This document shows, piece by piece, positions 28,400 through 37,827 of a stretch of 64,000 nucleotides of DNA. Source of the DNA: an uncultured Hyphomicrobiales bacterium (lineage in GTDB: Bacteria > Pseudomonadota > Alphaproteobacteria > Rhizobiales > Beijerinckiaceae); the NCBI GenBank assembly GCA_903902915.1, contig CAIUWR010000045.1, positions 124,001 through 188,000 on the forward strand, read 5' to 3'. The position numbers and the translations under genes are program-made. The notes under the pieces were generated by a model, which was given only the letters and a program-made list of their open reading frames with translations, was not told where the DNA came from and did not search any database. Position 1 is the first letter of the stretch. The number at the start of each line of letters is the position of its first letter.

Positions 28400-29004
28400 G
28401 CGCCGCTCGCCGCCGTCGCGTCGAAGGCGGGACAGGCCGCGCGGAAAGCGCTCAGCCAGTCCACGAGGGCGGGCGTCGTCGCGCGCCAGTCGACCTGTTT
28501 GCGCCAGTCCAGATAGCCCAGCATGCAGGCGGAGGCGATGGTTCCCACATTCACCTGTTGCGGGTCCGGCGGGGTCAGCGCCAGTTGCGCCAGCGCCCGC
28601 TCGATCTTGCCGCGCTGATAATCGAGCCAGGGCTGGTGATGCAGCTGCGCAGGGCGATGGCGGCCCTCGTAGACGATCAGCACCGCCGCATCCATGACGC
28701 CATCGGCCAGCGCCTGCGCCGTCAGCACGGCGAGGCGCGCGTCCCAATCGCTGGGGATCAGCCGCCCGCCGCCGACCAGATGATCGAAATGTTCGAGGAT
28801 CACGCGGCTGTCATAGATGCGCCGCCCGTCTTGCAGCGTCAGCACGGGAATCTTGCCCAGCGGATTCTCGCGCCGCAAGGCGCTGTCGGGCTCCAGCGCG
28901 TCGGCGGTTTCGGTCTTGATCTGATCCATCAGGCCCAGATGCAGCGCGGCGATGCGCGGCTTGCGTCCAAAGGGGGAAGTGTCGGTCGTGCGCAGGATCA
29001 TCAT
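28396..29004 (-). CDS. Glutathione S-transferase family protein
   Basis: 202 residues. A thioredoxin-fold N-domain (TTDTSPFGRKPRIAALHLGL, ENPLGKIPVLTLQDGRRIYDSRVILEH with the cis-Pro) and an all-helical C-domain follow the GST layout. A serine (TSPFGRK) sits where the catalytic Ser/Cys is expected. It overlaps both neighbours by 4 bp (ATGA), so it is translationally coupled to the AbrB-type and MaoC genes. It may add or remove glutathione in the same unknown pathway. Confidence 0.87.
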   Translation of the reverse strand: MMILRTTDTSPFGRKPRIAALHLGLMDQIKTETADALEPDSALRRENPLGKIPVLTLQDGRRIYDSRVILEHFDHLVGGGRLIPSDWDARLAVLTAQALADGVMDAAVLIVYEGRHRPAQLHHQPWLDYQRGKIERALAQLALTPPDPQQVNVGTIASACMLGYLDWRKQVDWRATTPALVDWLSAFRAACPAFDATAASGA

Positions 29005-30092
29005 GCCGCGTCTCCACTCGTTGGCGCCGCCTTGGCGCGTTGCATGCGCGCCACCAGAAAGGGCAGCGTCAGGTTGATGAGAAAATAGCGCGCCAGATGA
29101 TGCGCGCTCACAAAGATCGGATCAACGCCCAAAGACAGCGCCAGCACCATCATCGCATCCTGCCCGCCCGGCGCATAGGCGATCAGCGCCGTGCCGAAAG
29201 AGACGCCGAAGAAGGTCGAGACGAACATGGAGAAGAGCACCGACACCGCCATGGCGGCGCCCACGGACGCGGTGGTGCCGATGCAGATCTTGCCGAACAG
29301 GCGCCAGTCGAACCCGATGAACCGCGTGCCGACCCAGGAGCCCAGCAGGATCTGCCCGCTATTGAGCGCCCATGTGGGAACCCGCCCCTCGCCATAGCCC
29401 AGATAATGGATCGCGCCCGAGGCGACCAGCGAGCCAAACAACATGCCGCCGCCCATGCCCAGCCTTGTCAGAAGCGCCCCGACCATGATGCCGATGGCCA
29501 GCGTCGGCGCCAGCACATGGAGCGGATCGGTATGATCCTGCACGATGGCGCCGAGATGCCCGCCGGATTCCCACACGACGATGAAGGGCAGCACCGTGAC
29601 GAGGAAAATCACCCGCGACATCTGCACCACGGCGATCCGCGCGGCGTCGGCGCCAAGGCTCATCGACACCGACACGATATAGGACATGGAGCCTGGCACG
29701 GAGGACAGCAACGCCATGGCGGGCGGCCAACCCATGAACAGCGACCAGACGATCGTCGAGGCCAGCGTCATGCAAATGACGCACAGAACCATCAGCGCCA
29801 TGGTGCCGGGATAGGCCGCCATGTTGGAGAATGTGTCCGGCCCCACCACCGAGCCGATCGCCATGCCCATGGTGGAAAGCGCCAGCACGCGCAGCGGGCC
29901 GCCCAGCGGCGTCGGCCGCGCGAAAGTCGTCAACAGCGCAATCGCCACCACCGAGCCGGACATGGAGCCGCCGGGAATATGCAGGAAAATGAAAAGCGAT
30001 CCGCCCAAGGCGCCGACGGCGAGCGTCGCGCATTCGCCCGGCAGGGTCTTCAGCGAGAGCCAGTTGATGATTTTATCCCTGGCGCCCGCCAC
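29001..30092 (-). CDS. AbrB-family integral membrane protein
   Basis: 363 residues, GTG start with GGGAG upstream. It has about ten membrane segments in two repeated halves. Each half holds an internal repeat typical of the bacterial AbrB-duplication/monooxygenase family (GGSLFIFLHIPGGSMSGSVVAI in the first, YAPGGQDAMMVLALSLGVDP near the end). Despite the name it is not the DNA-binding AbrB; the family is suspected to transport small molecules. First gene of a three-gene operon with GST and MaoC, which suggests uptake or export of the compound they modify. Confidence 0.8.
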   Translation of the reverse strand: MAGARDKIINWLSLKTLPGECATLAVGALGGSLFIFLHIPGGSMSGSVVAIALLTTFARPTPLGGPLRVLALSTMGMAIGSVVGPDTFSNMAAYPGTMALMVLCVICMTLASTIVWSLFMGWPPAMALLSSVPGSMSYIVSVSMSLGADAARIAVVQMSRVIFLVTVLPFIVVWESGGHLGAIVQDHTDPLHVLAPTLAIGIMVGALLTRLGMGGGMLFGSLVASGAIHYLGYGEGRVPTWALNSGQILLGSWVGTRFIGFDWRLFGKICIGTTASVGAAMAVSVLFSMFVSTFFGVSFGTALIAYAPGGQDAMMVLALSLGVDPIFVSAHHLARYFLINLTLPFLVARMQRAKAAPTSGDAA

Positions 30093-30146
30093 GTGATCGT
30101 CTCCCTAAGCGTTGCGCCTTGATACATGCGACTCATCAGATCGTCA

Positions 30147-30222
30147 GCGCTGCATACCCTCCCCCCTGTGGGGAGGGTCGGCCGCGCCAGCGAACGGGGT
30201 GAGGGTCTGCGTATGTTGATCG
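30147..30222 (+). repeat. 76-nt palindromic intergenic repeat, copy 1
   Basis: The unit starts GCGCTGCATACCC, holds a hairpin CCCTCCCC-CCTGT-GGGGAGGG, then GGTCGGCCGCG and ends GATCG. It is the same 76 bases long as copies 2 and 3 and identical to them over nearly all of the first 50 bases; most differences fall in the last 20. Confidence 0.85.
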
Positions 30223-30330
30223 TTGGCGCGGAAAGGCGCTAACGCCCGAGATCGAGCGACCCCCACTCTCTGATCTCTCCCCACAAGGGGGAGAGAAGCT
30301 GCTGGCGCAGCGCCTCACTTCAGACCGCTT

Positions 30331-30406
30331 GCGCTGCAAACCCTCCCCCCTGTGGGGAGGGTCGGCCGCGCTAGCGGACGGGGTGGGGGTCGGGGAATGC
30401 CGATCG
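30331..30406 (+). repeat. 76-nt palindromic intergenic repeat, copy 2
   Basis: Same orientation as copy 1 and 108 bp away. It shares the CCCTCCCC/GGGGAGGG hairpin and the GGTCGGCCGCG core. Its 3' part (GGGGAATGCCGATCG) is closer to copy 3 than to copy 1. Confidence 0.85.
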
Positions 30407-30462
30407 TCAGCGCCCGTTCAAACAAAGCAAATACCGGTTCACACGCAATACACAAGCCCCGC

Positions 30463-32478
30463 TCAGCTGCGGTCGTTGAAATGATCGTAGACCAGTTTCG
30501 CCGTGGCGGCGTTGATGCCGGGGACTTTTTCCAGATCGCCCAATCCTGCCCGCGAGATAGCCTTGGCGGTGCCGAATGCGTTCAGCAGCGCCCGCTTGCG
30601 GGTCGGGCCGATGCCCGCGATGTCGTCGAGCGGGCTCTTGGTGAAATCCTTCTTGCGCCGCGCGCGGTGCGTGCCGATGGCGAAGCGATGGGCCTCGTCG
30701 CGCAGGCGCTGCACGAAATAGAGCGCGGGATCGCGCGGCGGCAGGCGGAAGGGCTCGCGCCCCTCTACAAAGAAGGTCTCGCGTCCGGCGTCGCGGTCCA
30801 CGCCCTTGGCGATGGAGATCAGCGACACGCCCTCGACGCCCAGCTCCGCGAAGATCTGCCGCGCCGCCTCGAACTGCCCCCGCCCGCCGTCGATCACTAC
30901 CAGATCGGGCCGGGAGGGAAAGGTTTCGACATCCGCAGGCGCTGCGCCCTCGCCCTGTTCCTCTTTCAGCAAGCGGGAGAAGCGGCGACGCAGCACCTCG
31001 CGCATCATGCCGAAATCGTCGCCCGGCGTGATGTCGTCCGATTTGATGTTGAAGGTGCGGTAGTGGCTCTTCATGAAGCCCGCCGGCCCCGCCACCACCA
31101 TGCCGCCCACCGCATTCGTGCCCATGATGTGGGAATTGTCATAGACTTCCACCCGGCGGATCGTGCGCGGCACGCCAAGCGACTCGCCCAGCGCGATCAA
31201 GAGCTTCTCCTGGCTCGCGGCGTCCGCCAGCTTGCGGGCCAAAGCCTCGCGGCCATTCTGCGCGGCGTGGTCCACCAGCTCCTTCTTCTCGCCGCGCTGG
31301 GGCGTGGCGATCTCGACTTTATGACCCACCCGAATGCTCAAAGCCTCGGCCAACACCTCGCGATTTTCAATCTCGTGGGAGAGCAGCACGAGGCGCGGGG
31401 CGGGTTTGTCGGCGTAGAACTGCGCCAGAAAGGCGTCGAGCACCTCGCCCGGGCTCAGGCTGCGGTCGGCGCGCGGATAATAGGTGCGGTTGCCCCAGTT
31501 CTGGAACGTGCGGAAAAAGAACACCTCGATGGCGAATTGCCCGGCCTGATCGGTGATGGCGAAGACATCCGCCTCCTCCGTATTGCGCGGATTGATTCCC
31601 TGCTGGCCCTGAATGGCCGAGAGGGCCGCGATGCGGTCGCGCAGGCGCGCGGCGCGTTCGAACTCCAGCGCCTCGGCAGCCTCGCCCATATCATGGGCCA
31701 ATCGGTCGCGCACGGCGCGGCTCTTGCCAGAGAGGAAGTCGCGCGCCTCCTCCACCAGCAAGCCGTAATCTTCCTTCGACACCTCGCCCGTGCAGGGGCC
31801 TGAGCAGCGCTTGATCTGCCAGAGCAGACAGGGCCGCGTGCGGTTCTCGTAATAGCTGTCCGTGCAGGAGCGCAGCAGAAAAGCCCGTTGCAGCGCGTTG
31901 AGGGTGCGGTTCACCGCCCAGACGCTGGCGAAGGGGCCGAAGAAGTCGCCCTTGCGATTGCGCGCGCCGCGATGCTTGGTGAGTTGCGGCGCGTCATGAT
32001 CGCCGGTCAGCAGAATGTAGGGAAACGACTTGTCGTCGCGCAGCAGCACATTGAAGCGCGGCTTCATCTGCTTGATGTAATTGGCTTCCAGCAACAGCGC
32101 CTCGGTCTCCGTTCCAGTGGAGACGAAGAGCATGGACGAGGTGAGCGAGATCATCCGCGCGATGCGGTTGGAATGGCCGACGCCCCGCGCATAGCTGGCG
32201 ATGCGCTTGCGGATGCTGCGCGCCTTGCCGACGTAGAGAACCTCGCCGCTCTCGCTGAGCATGCGATAGACGCCCGGCCCCTTGGGCGCGTCGCGCAGAT
32301 GGGCGCGGATGACCGCAGTCCCTTTCTGGACGGCGCCGGGCGAGGCCTCCTCGCTGGTCAGGTCAAGCTCGAGCGCAAGCGCCTCGCCCAGATCTTCGTC
32401 CTCGCCAGCGATGTCCTCATCAAGGAGATCCGCATCGGGGCCGGGCTGGTCAGGGGGGGCTGTGGGCTTGCTGCGCAT
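30463..32478 (-). CDS. uvrC: Excinuclease ABC subunit C
   Basis: 671 residues. N-terminal GIY-YIG nuclease ([20 protein letters not shown]), a cysteine-containing segment ([17 protein letters not shown]), the UVR motif region, the RNase H-like C-nuclease ([16 protein letters not shown]) and two helix-hairpin-helix motifs at the end ([31 protein letters not shown]). It cuts both sides of lesions loaded by UvrA-UvrB. uvrB is at 52.2 kb. The 60 residues before the GIY domain are an acidic extension. Confidence 0.97.
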   Translation of the reverse strand: MRSKPTAPPDQPGPDADLLDEDIAGEDEDLGEALALELDLTSEEASPGAVQKGTAVIRAHLRDAPKGPGVYRMLSESGEVLYVGKARSIRKRIASYARGVGHSNRIARMISLTSSMLFVSTGTETEALLLEANYIKQMKPRFNVLLRDDKSFPYILLTGDHDAPQLTKHRGARNRKGDFFGPFASVWAVNRTLNALQRAFLLRSCTDSYYENRTRPCLLWQIKRCSGPCTGEVSKEDYGLLVEEARDFLSGKSRAVRDRLAHDMGEAAEALEFERAARLRDRIAALSAIQGQQGINPRNTEEADVFAITDQAGQFAIEVFFFRTFQNWGNRTYYPRADRSLSPGEVLDAFLAQFYADKPAPRLVLLSHEIENREVLAEALSIRVGHKVEIATPQRGEKKELVDHAAQNGREALARKLADAASQEKLLIALGESLGVPRTIRRVEVYDNSHIMGTNAVGGMVVAGPAGFMKSHYRTFNIKSDDITPGDDFGMMREVLRRRFSRLLKEEQGEGAAPADVETFPSRPDLVVIDGGRGQFEAARQIFAELGVEGVSLISIAKGVDRDAGRETFFVEGREPFRLPPRDPALYFVQRLRDEAHRFAIGTHRARRKKDFTKSPLDDIAGIGPTRKRALLNAFGTAKAISRAGLGDLEKVPGINAATAKLVYDHFNDRS

Positions 32479-32567
32479 GCCAGAGATTTAGACGAGCCCG
32501 GGCAGGATGCAATGGCGCAATGGGCGGGCGGCTTGCGTCAGCATGAGCCCATCAGTAGAACCCAAGC

Positions 32568-34046
32568 ATGAGCTTCACCTTTTCCAAGCACCAAATTCCC
32601 CTTTTTTCCCGAAGCCTGGTTGTCATCACCCTCGTCGGATTTCTCCTGCGCGTCCTGGCGGCGCGGGGCGAGCTATGGCTCGATGAAATCTGGTCGCTGA
32701 CGCTTCTTGAGGAGATTTCTTCGTGGCATGAAGTCTTCTGGAAAATTCCAAACGTCAACAATCATATGCTGAACAGCCTCTGGCTTTGGTTGGTTGGCGA
32801 GGATGCGCATCCGATCTGGCAAAGGTTCGCCTCCATCCTGTTGGGGACTGGCGCCATACCCGCCGCCGCCCTGTTCGCCAGACGACATGCGGGCGAGGCC
32901 GCTGGCGTCGCCACGGCGCTCATTTTCGCCTGCGGCCATATCTTCGTGCATTATGGGTCGGAGGCGAGGGGCTATTCCGGCTTGATCTTGATGACGGTTC
33001 TCTGCGCCGATGCGGCGGATCGCTTCATCGCGGCGCCGCAACGCAGAGGCCCGGTTTTCCAGTTTGCGCTCTATGCCGCGCTGGGAACGTTTTTTCATCT
33101 CATCATGATCGTTTCCGTGAGCATCATATGCGGAGCGGCGACATTCATGCTCTTGCTGAACCCGGCGCGATTTCGCGACAAAGGCCTGCCGCTCCTGCGG
33201 CTGGCGGTCGCGGCCCTGGTGGGGATTTCGCCAGCGATCGCATGTCTGCACATTGCGGCGAGCCTCAAAGGTTACGTCGTGCTCGGGGCGCAGGAGCCCT
33301 TCTCGTTAATTGATCTCACGGAAGGACTTGCAGGCGCAGCCCGTTCAACGCTCGGGCTCCCGGCGGCCATGCCGGATTTCCCGATCATCGCCATCACCAC
33401 GATTGTGATCTGCGCTGCGTTACGGGTCTGCCCGCCCCGTCTGCTGGCGGTGTCGGTGTTCGCCCTTCTCCTCCTCCCAGCCGTTGAGCTCTGGTTCGAG
33501 CCGTCCAACCTTCGTTACGCGCGCTTTCACCTGCCCGCCGCCTGCTTTCTCGCCCTTTTGACAGGCGCGGCGGTCGGGGTCTTATGGTCTTACGGCGGCT
33601 GGCGAAAAAACGCCGCAGTCGCGCTGGCAGCAGCCGGGCTTGTGGGACATGCGGCGTTGTTGTCGCACCTCTTGCTGGTTGGCCGCGGCGCCAGTGCGGA
33701 TGCGATCGCCCAAATGATGCGTGCGGGTCCGGCGCGCTATGAAACAAATGCGCCGGAAACGCGATGGGTGATTGAATTCCAGCTTCGGCGGCTGGGCGTG
33801 AAAAGTCTAACGACAACTTCTCCCGAGGCGGCTTGCGACACGCCAGCAGATTGGTATGTGCTCACGACAGACCGAAGATATCCAGATGGCCGCGAGGTCG
33901 AAAGCTTTGGCCCCGCCGAATGCCCGGCCACCTTCCAGCGGGTGGCCCACTACCCTGCTGCGCCGCTCTCGGGGTTGGATTGGACGCTCTATCACCGTTC
34001 ACCACAAATCGCCCCCCGTCTGGACCAACCCTTAATTTCCCGTTAA
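32568..34046 (+). CDS. Membrane glycosyltransferase, GT-C/ArnT-like family
   Basis: 492 residues with about ten or more hydrophobic segments. The first periplasmic loop carries D39-E40 in GELWLDEIWSLT, the catalytic acidic motif of polyprenol-phosphate-dependent GT-C enzymes (GT39/GT83-like). These enzymes move a sugar from a lipid carrier to an acceptor on the periplasmic side. Donor and acceptor are unknown. It is divergent from uvrC. Parts use AT-richer codons than the neighbours. A CtrA-type box overlaps its stop codon and lies before the next gene. Confidence 0.7.
   Translation: MSFTFSKHQIPLFSRSLVVITLVGFLLRVLAARGELWLDEIWSLTLLEEISSWHEVFWKIPNVNNHMLNSLWLWLVGEDAHPIWQRFASILLGTGAIPAAALFARRHAGEAAGVATALIFACGHIFVHYGSEARGYSGLILMTVLCADAADRFIAAPQRRGPVFQFALYAALGTFFHLIMIVSVSIICGAATFMLLLNPARFRDKGLPLLRLAVAALVGISPAIACLHIAASLKGYVVLGAQEPFSLIDLTEGLAGAARSTLGLPAAMPDFPIIAITTIVICAALRVCPPRLLAVSVFALLLLPAVELWFEPSNLRYARFHLPAACFLALLTGAAVGVLWSYGGWRKNAAVALAAAGLVGHAALLSHLLLVGRGASADAIAQMMRAGPARYETNAPETRWVIEFQLRRLGVKSLTTTSPEAACDTPADWYVLTTDRRYPDGREVESFGPAECPATFQRVAHYPAAPLSGLDWTLYHRSPQIAPRLDQPLISR
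34032..34046. promoter_or_regulatory. CtrA-type box upstream of a lipoprotein gene
   Basis: TTAATTTCCCGTTAA matches TTAA-N7-TTAA exactly. It overlaps the stop codon of the glycosyltransferase gene and lies 48 bases before the lipoprotein start codon, a normal distance for promoter control of that gene. Confidence 0.5.
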
Positions 34047-34093
34047 CGCTTCTTCAGAACCGCAGGGATGCCCCCGGGCGGAGAGGAGCCGCG

Positions 34094-34711
34094 ATGACGT
34101 TTGGCGCCGAACTGACCCGTCGCTCGCCGGTTTCCCGGCTCACGGCGTGCATTCTGGCCGCAAGCCTCGCCGCAACCCTGGCGGGTTGCGTGGAGACCGC
34201 AGGCGACGTCGATGCTGGCGCCACGGCGCCGGTGGCGGCTGTGGCTCGTCCTGTGGGCAGCCCGCGCGCCGCGACGGCGGCTTTCACCCAGCTCGAGGGC
34301 GCGCCCGGCCCCGTTCTGGAGCGCTTCATCCAGAAGCTCGCCGCCGAAACGAAAGGGCGGGACATCACGCCGGTGCAGCCGGACGCGGCGAAATATATCA
34401 TTCATGGCTACCTGAGCGCCGCGCGGGCCTCGGGCGGCGTGACGCTGGGCTATGTCTGGGACGTCTTCGACAGCCACAAGGCGCGCATTCAACGCATTGA
34501 GGACCAGATCACCGTGCCGGGCGCAGCTGCCGACCCGTGGAGCCTGGCGGATGACAAAGCGCTGACGAATCTTGCGGTCAGAAGCGCAAACGACCTGGCC
34601 GCGCTGCTCTCCACCATGCCCGAGGCCGCAGAGGCCAGCTCTCTGACGACCGGAAACGCTGCCTCGCAAGGGCCGCGCCCGTCCCTTGCAGCGACCAGCG
34701 CGCTGCACTGA
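34094..34711 (+). CDS. Putative lipoprotein
   Basis: 205 residues. A signal sequence ending in LAATLAGC gives lipobox Cys32. The mature part starts with a short Ala/Val-rich linker and then has an unassigned domain (LEGAPGPVLERFIQKLAAET, YIIHGYLSAARASGGVTLGYVWDVFD) that reads like a compact lipoprotein domain of the type found beside envelope genes. A long, charged n-region precedes the hydrophobic core. GGAG lies upstream of the ATG. Function unknown; processing would need Lgt. Confidence 0.72.
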   Translation: MTFGAELTRRSPVSRLTACILAASLAATLAGCVETAGDVDAGATAPVAAVARPVGSPRAATAAFTQLEGAPGPVLERFIQKLAAETKGRDITPVQPDAAKYIIHGYLSAARASGGVTLGYVWDVFDSHKARIQRIEDQITVPGAAADPWSLADDKALTNLAVRSANDLAALLSTMPEAAEASSLTTGNAASQGPRPSLAATSALH

Positions 34712-34843
34712 TGGCGGGACGCCATGCGACAATCGCCCGCTTTTTTCCCAAAGTGTGGGACTTCACATCTCCGTCATATTGTTCGGCCGCCGCAACCTTG
34801 CTAAGACCCGCGCGCGGATGTCTCGGAACTCAGGGGTTTTCAA

Positions 34844-35788
34844 ATGGCCGACAGCATGAAGATCCTGGCAGGCAACTCGAACCGCGCGCTCACCGATGCG
34901 GTGGCCGCCTATCTGGGCCTGCCCCTGTGCAAGGCGCAGGTGCGGCGCTTCGCCGATATGGAAATTTTCGTCGAAATTCAGGAAAACGTGCGCGGGGCCG
35001 ACGCCTTCATCGTGCAGTCCACCTCGTTTCCCACCAATGATCACCTGATGGAGCTGCTGATCATGACCGATGCGCTGCGCCGCGCTTCGGCTCGCCGCAT
35101 CACCGCCGTGCTCCCCTATTTCGGCTACGCCCGGCAAGATCGCAAACCCGGTCCCCGCACCCCGATCTCGGCCAAGCTGGTCGCCAACCTCATCACCCGC
35201 GCGGGCGCCGACCGCGTGCTGACCGTCGATCTGCACGCAGGCCAGATCCAGGGCTTCTTCGACATCCCCACCGACAATCTCTTCGCCGCGCCCGTCATGG
35301 TGCGCGACATCAAGGAGCGGCTTGACCTCAAGGATGTGATGGTCGTCTCCCCGGACGTGGGCGGCGTGGTGCGCGCGCGGGCGCTGGCCAAGCGCATCGA
35401 CGCGCCGCTGGCCATCGTGGACAAGCGCCGCGAGCGGGCGGGCGAATCCGAAGTCATGAACATCATCGGCGACGTGCAGGGCAAAAGCTGCATTCTGGTG
35501 GATGACATCGTGGATTCCGGCGGCACCCTGTGCAACGCCGCCGAGGCCCTGCTGAAGAACGGCGCCAAGGAAGTGCGCGCCTATATCACCCATGGCGTGC
35601 TATCGGGCGGCGCGGTCGCCCGCGTCTCCAGCTCCAAGCTGAAAGAGCTGGTGGTCACCGATTCCATCCAGCCGACGGAAGCCATGCGGGTCGCCGCCAA
35701 TATCCGCGTGATCTCCATCGCGCCGCTGATCGGCGAGGCCATCGCCCGCACCGCGCGCGAAGAAAGCGTGTCCAGCCTCTTCGACTGA
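34844..35788 (+). CDS. prs: Ribose-phosphate pyrophosphokinase
   Basis: 314 residues. [20 protein letters not shown] at the start, the ATP-binding [18 protein letters not shown] loop, the flexible-loop histidine in [14 protein letters not shown] and the PRPP-binding [18 protein letters not shown] are all intact. It makes PRPP from ribose-5-phosphate and ATP, feeding nucleotide, His and Trp synthesis and Apt. It heads the prs-rplY-pth cluster. Confidence 0.98.
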   Translation: MADSMKILAGNSNRALTDAVAAYLGLPLCKAQVRRFADMEIFVEIQENVRGADAFIVQSTSFPTNDHLMELLIMTDALRRASARRITAVLPYFGYARQDRKPGPRTPISAKLVANLITRAGADRVLTVDLHAGQIQGFFDIPTDNLFAAPVMVRDIKERLDLKDVMVVSPDVGGVVRARALAKRIDAPLAIVDKRRERAGESEVMNIIGDVQGKSCILVDDIVDSGGTLCNAAEALLKNGAKEVRAYITHGVLSGGAVARVSSSKLKELVVTDSIQPTEAMRVAANIRVISIAPLIGEAIARTAREESVSSLFD

Positions 35789-35847
35789 GGCTCGAACGCG
35801 TCCCAGCCTGTTGCCTGCAAGGCCCAACGCGGCTATAGACCGCGCGA

Positions 35848-35890
35848 CCCGCCCGTTTCCGACACCCCTGGAGGCGAGGGCGGGTTTTTT
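35848..35890 (+). terminator. Terminator or attenuator between prs and rplY
   Basis: CCCGCCC (35848-35854) pairs with GGGCGGG (35878-35884) and is followed by TTTTTT. The 23-base loop is long and can form an inner GC pairing. It ends 17 bases before the rplY start codon, so it could end prs transcription or partly attenuate read-through into rplY. Confidence 0.6.
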
Positions 35891-35907
35891 CTTGAAAGGA
35901 CACCGAC

Positions 35908-36585
35908 ATGGCTGAGGTAAAGACACTCGCCGCCGCGGTGCGCAGCGGGAGCGGCAAGGGGGCCGCACGCAGCGTTCGCCGTGAAGGCCGCACTCCTGCT
36001 GTCATTTATGGCGGCGGCGACGCACCCGAGACGATCTCTCTCGACTACAAGGAGCTGAACAAGCTCATCTACGCTGGTCACTTCCTGACCACGATTTTCG
36101 ACATCGACATCGACGGCCGCAAGGAGCGCGTCATTCCGCGCGACTACCAGCTCGACGTCGTGCGCGACACCCCCAAGCATGTGGACTTCCTACGCCTGAA
36201 GGCCGGCTCCACCCTGCGCGTGGACGTGCCCGTGCATTTCATCAATCAGGACACCTGCCCCGGCATCAAGAAGGGCGGCGCGCTGAACATCGTGCTGCAT
36301 TCCGTCGAGATGCGCGTCCCCGCCGACAATATCCCCGACTCGATCACGGTGGATCTGTCGAAGGCTGACATCAACGATTCGCTGCATCTGTCGTCCGTGA
36401 CCCTGCCCGAGGGCTGCAAGCCCATCGTGCGCGGTACGGATCGCGACGCGACCATCGCGAACATCACGCCCCCGGCGATCGTGGAAGAGGCGCCCGCCGC
36501 CGCCGCCGCGCCCGCCGGCAAGGGTGGCAAGGCCGCTCCGGCAGCCAAGGCGGCTCCCGCCGCCAAGCCCGCCGCCAAGAAGTAA
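35908..36585 (+). CDS. rplY: Ribosomal protein L25 (general stress protein Ctc type)
   Basis: 225 residues. The L25 5S-rRNA-binding domain ([20 protein letters not shown]) and the TL5/CTC beta domain ([20 protein letters not shown] onwards) make this the long form. The last 40 residues are an Ala/Lys/Pro-rich tail ending in AAKPAAKK, presumably disordered and RNA-contacting. Good SD (AAAGGA). It is followed by pth. Confidence 0.97.
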   Translation: MAEVKTLAAAVRSGSGKGAARSVRREGRTPAVIYGGGDAPETISLDYKELNKLIYAGHFLTTIFDIDIDGRKERVIPRDYQLDVVRDTPKHVDFLRLKAGSTLRVDVPVHFINQDTCPGIKKGGALNIVLHSVEMRVPADNIPDSITVDLSKADINDSLHLSSVTLPEGCKPIVRGTDRDATIANITPPAIVEEAPAAAAAPAGKGGKAAPAAKAAPAAKPAAKK

Positions 36586-36594
36586 GAAGATCCC

Positions 36595-36620
36595 GCTCCC
36601 GCCCCTTGATGGGCGGGAGC
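36595..36620 (+). other. Strong 10-bp hairpin between rplY and pth
   Basis: GCTCCCGCCC-CTTGAT-GGGCGGGAGC is a perfect 10-bp stem with a 6-base loop. No T-run follows, so it is not a classical terminator. It may be a pause site or may protect the rplY mRNA 3' end; pth lies 20 bases further on. Confidence 0.6.
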
Positions 36621-36639
36621 GACCCTCCAGGATATGCCC

Positions 36640-37230
36640 ATGCTCTTGTTCGTCGGCCTCGGCAATCCCGGCAAAGCCTATGCGGGCAATCGTCACAACA
36701 TCGGCTTCATGGCCCTCGACGAGATTGCGCGCACAGCGAATTTCCCACCCTTCCGCGCCCGTTTTCAGGGGTTTGCAAGCGAAGGCGCCATTGGCGCGGA
36801 GCGCGTCATCCTGCTCAAGCCCACTACGTTCATGAACGAGTCGGGCCGGGCGGTGAATGAGGCCGCAAAATTCTACAAGATCGCCCTTGGCGATATCGTG
36901 GTGTTCCACGATGAGCTTGATCTCGCCCCCGGCAAGCTGCGGGTGAAGATCGGTGGCGGCAATGCGGGCCATAACGGCCTGCGTTCGATCACCGCGCATC
37001 TGGGCAATGACTACAAGCGCGTGCGGCTGGGCATCGGCCATCCCGGCGACAAGGCGCTGGTCCATAACCATGTGCTGAGCGATTTCTCCAAGGCCGAACA
37101 GCAGGGCTGGGTGAGCGCGCTCTGCGAGGCGGTCGCCCGCAACGCCGAACTGCTGGCCAAGGGCGACGACGCAGGCTTCCAGAACAAGGCGCATCTCGCC
37201 ATGGCGGCGGCGGGGTTCAACGCGGCTTGA
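36640..37230 (+). CDS. pth: Peptidyl-tRNA hydrolase
   Basis: 196 residues. [20 protein letters not shown] carries the catalytic His and Asn; [27 protein letters not shown] and [12 protein letters not shown] complete the family pattern. It frees tRNA from prematurely released peptidyl-tRNAs. The ATG at 36640 is chosen because AGGA sits 7 bases before it; the ATG two codons upstream has no room for a ribosome site. ychF, its usual neighbour, is 1.6 kb further on, with three genes in between. Confidence 0.96.
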   Translation: MLLFVGLGNPGKAYAGNRHNIGFMALDEIARTANFPPFRARFQGFASEGAIGAERVILLKPTTFMNESGRAVNEAAKFYKIALGDIVVFHDELDLAPGKLRVKIGGGNAGHNGLRSITAHLGNDYKRVRLGIGHPGDKALVHNHVLSDFSKAEQQGWVSALCEAVARNAELLAKGDDAGFQNKAHLAMAAAGFNAA

Positions 37231-37265
37231 CGCAACCTGTTTATTAAGCTTTGCCATTTGACGAA

Positions 37266-37284
37266 TTTTGATAAAGTATCAAAA
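37266..37284. promoter_or_regulatory. 8-bp perfect inverted repeat upstream of a hypothetical gene
   Basis: TTTTGATA-AAG-TATCAAAA lies 26 bases before the ATG at 37310, right after a TTGACG (37258-37263) that could be a -35 element. It looks like an operator. It resembles an FNR/FixK site but has 5 rather than 4 bases between the TTGAT/ATCAA halves. Confidence 0.4.
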
Positions 37285-37309
37285 GGATAGCTGACAAAGC
37301 GAGGCGGCG

Positions 37310-37801
37310 ATGTGGCCATTTGGAAAAACTCCAATCTCCGTTGTCGTCGCAACGACGGAGTTTTACGCGCAAGTCGCTTCCGCTTTTGAAGAGAACTACG
37401 ACGCGATACTGGATATCTTCCGCAACGCCTATGACGAGGATTGCCCCTTTGCAGAGGCGATCTACATGGAAACGATGCCCGCCGTATGGGCGCTGGGCAT
37501 TGAACCCGTCCAGAATATCTGGGGCGACGAAACGTTCAAGCGCGTCAGGTCGGAGATGCTGGTTAAAATAAATCAGTCACATACGCCCTTGGCCCCCATT
37601 CTCGTCGAGCGTTTCCTGACCCATACAAAACTCTTGCGGGCAGGTCTGGCCAATGGCAGCGCCACCTACAATTCAGATCACATCATCAAGCAACTCGAAC
37701 TCAACCCACAGCCAATGACATCCATCCTGCTGTCCACCCGGCTGGCCATGCTGGTTTTGCCCTATTGGAAAAATTTGGCCAAAAAACACGAGCTTTTTTA
37801 G
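37310..37801 (+). CDS. Hypothetical protein
   Basis: 163 residues (MWPFGKTPISVVVATTEFYA onwards), mostly helical, with no signal peptide and no recognised motif. GAGG precedes the ATG. Codon use is AT-richer than in pth and ychF. It has its own AT-rich promoter region with an inverted repeat and lies in a segment that splits pth from ychF. I cannot assign a function. Confidence 0.6.
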   Translation: MWPFGKTPISVVVATTEFYAQVASAFEENYDAILDIFRNAYDEDCPFAEAIYMETMPAVWALGIEPVQNIWGDETFKRVRSEMLVKINQSHTPLAPILVERFLTHTKLLRAGLANGSATYNSDHIIKQLELNPQPMTSILLSTRLAMLVLPYWKNLAKKHELF

Positions 37802-37827
37802 ATCGTTCAGCAAAACGGGAGCGGCCA

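Larger units (their letters stand above)
30093..30462. other. Gene-free stretch filled with palindromic repeats
   Basis: No gene is supported. Two copies of a 76-nt repeat and a related shorter palindrome (TCTCTCCCC...GGGGGAGAGA, about 30274-30297) occupy most of it. Open frames across it encode repetitive Pro/Cys/Gly peptides typical of translated repeats, not genes. It separates the uvrC stop from the promoter of the AbrB-GST-MaoC operon. Confidence 0.7.

Noticed and set aside
37268-37282. FNR/FixK box
   Set aside because: TTGAT and ATCAA are separated by five bases instead of four, so it is only listed as an unassigned inverted repeat.
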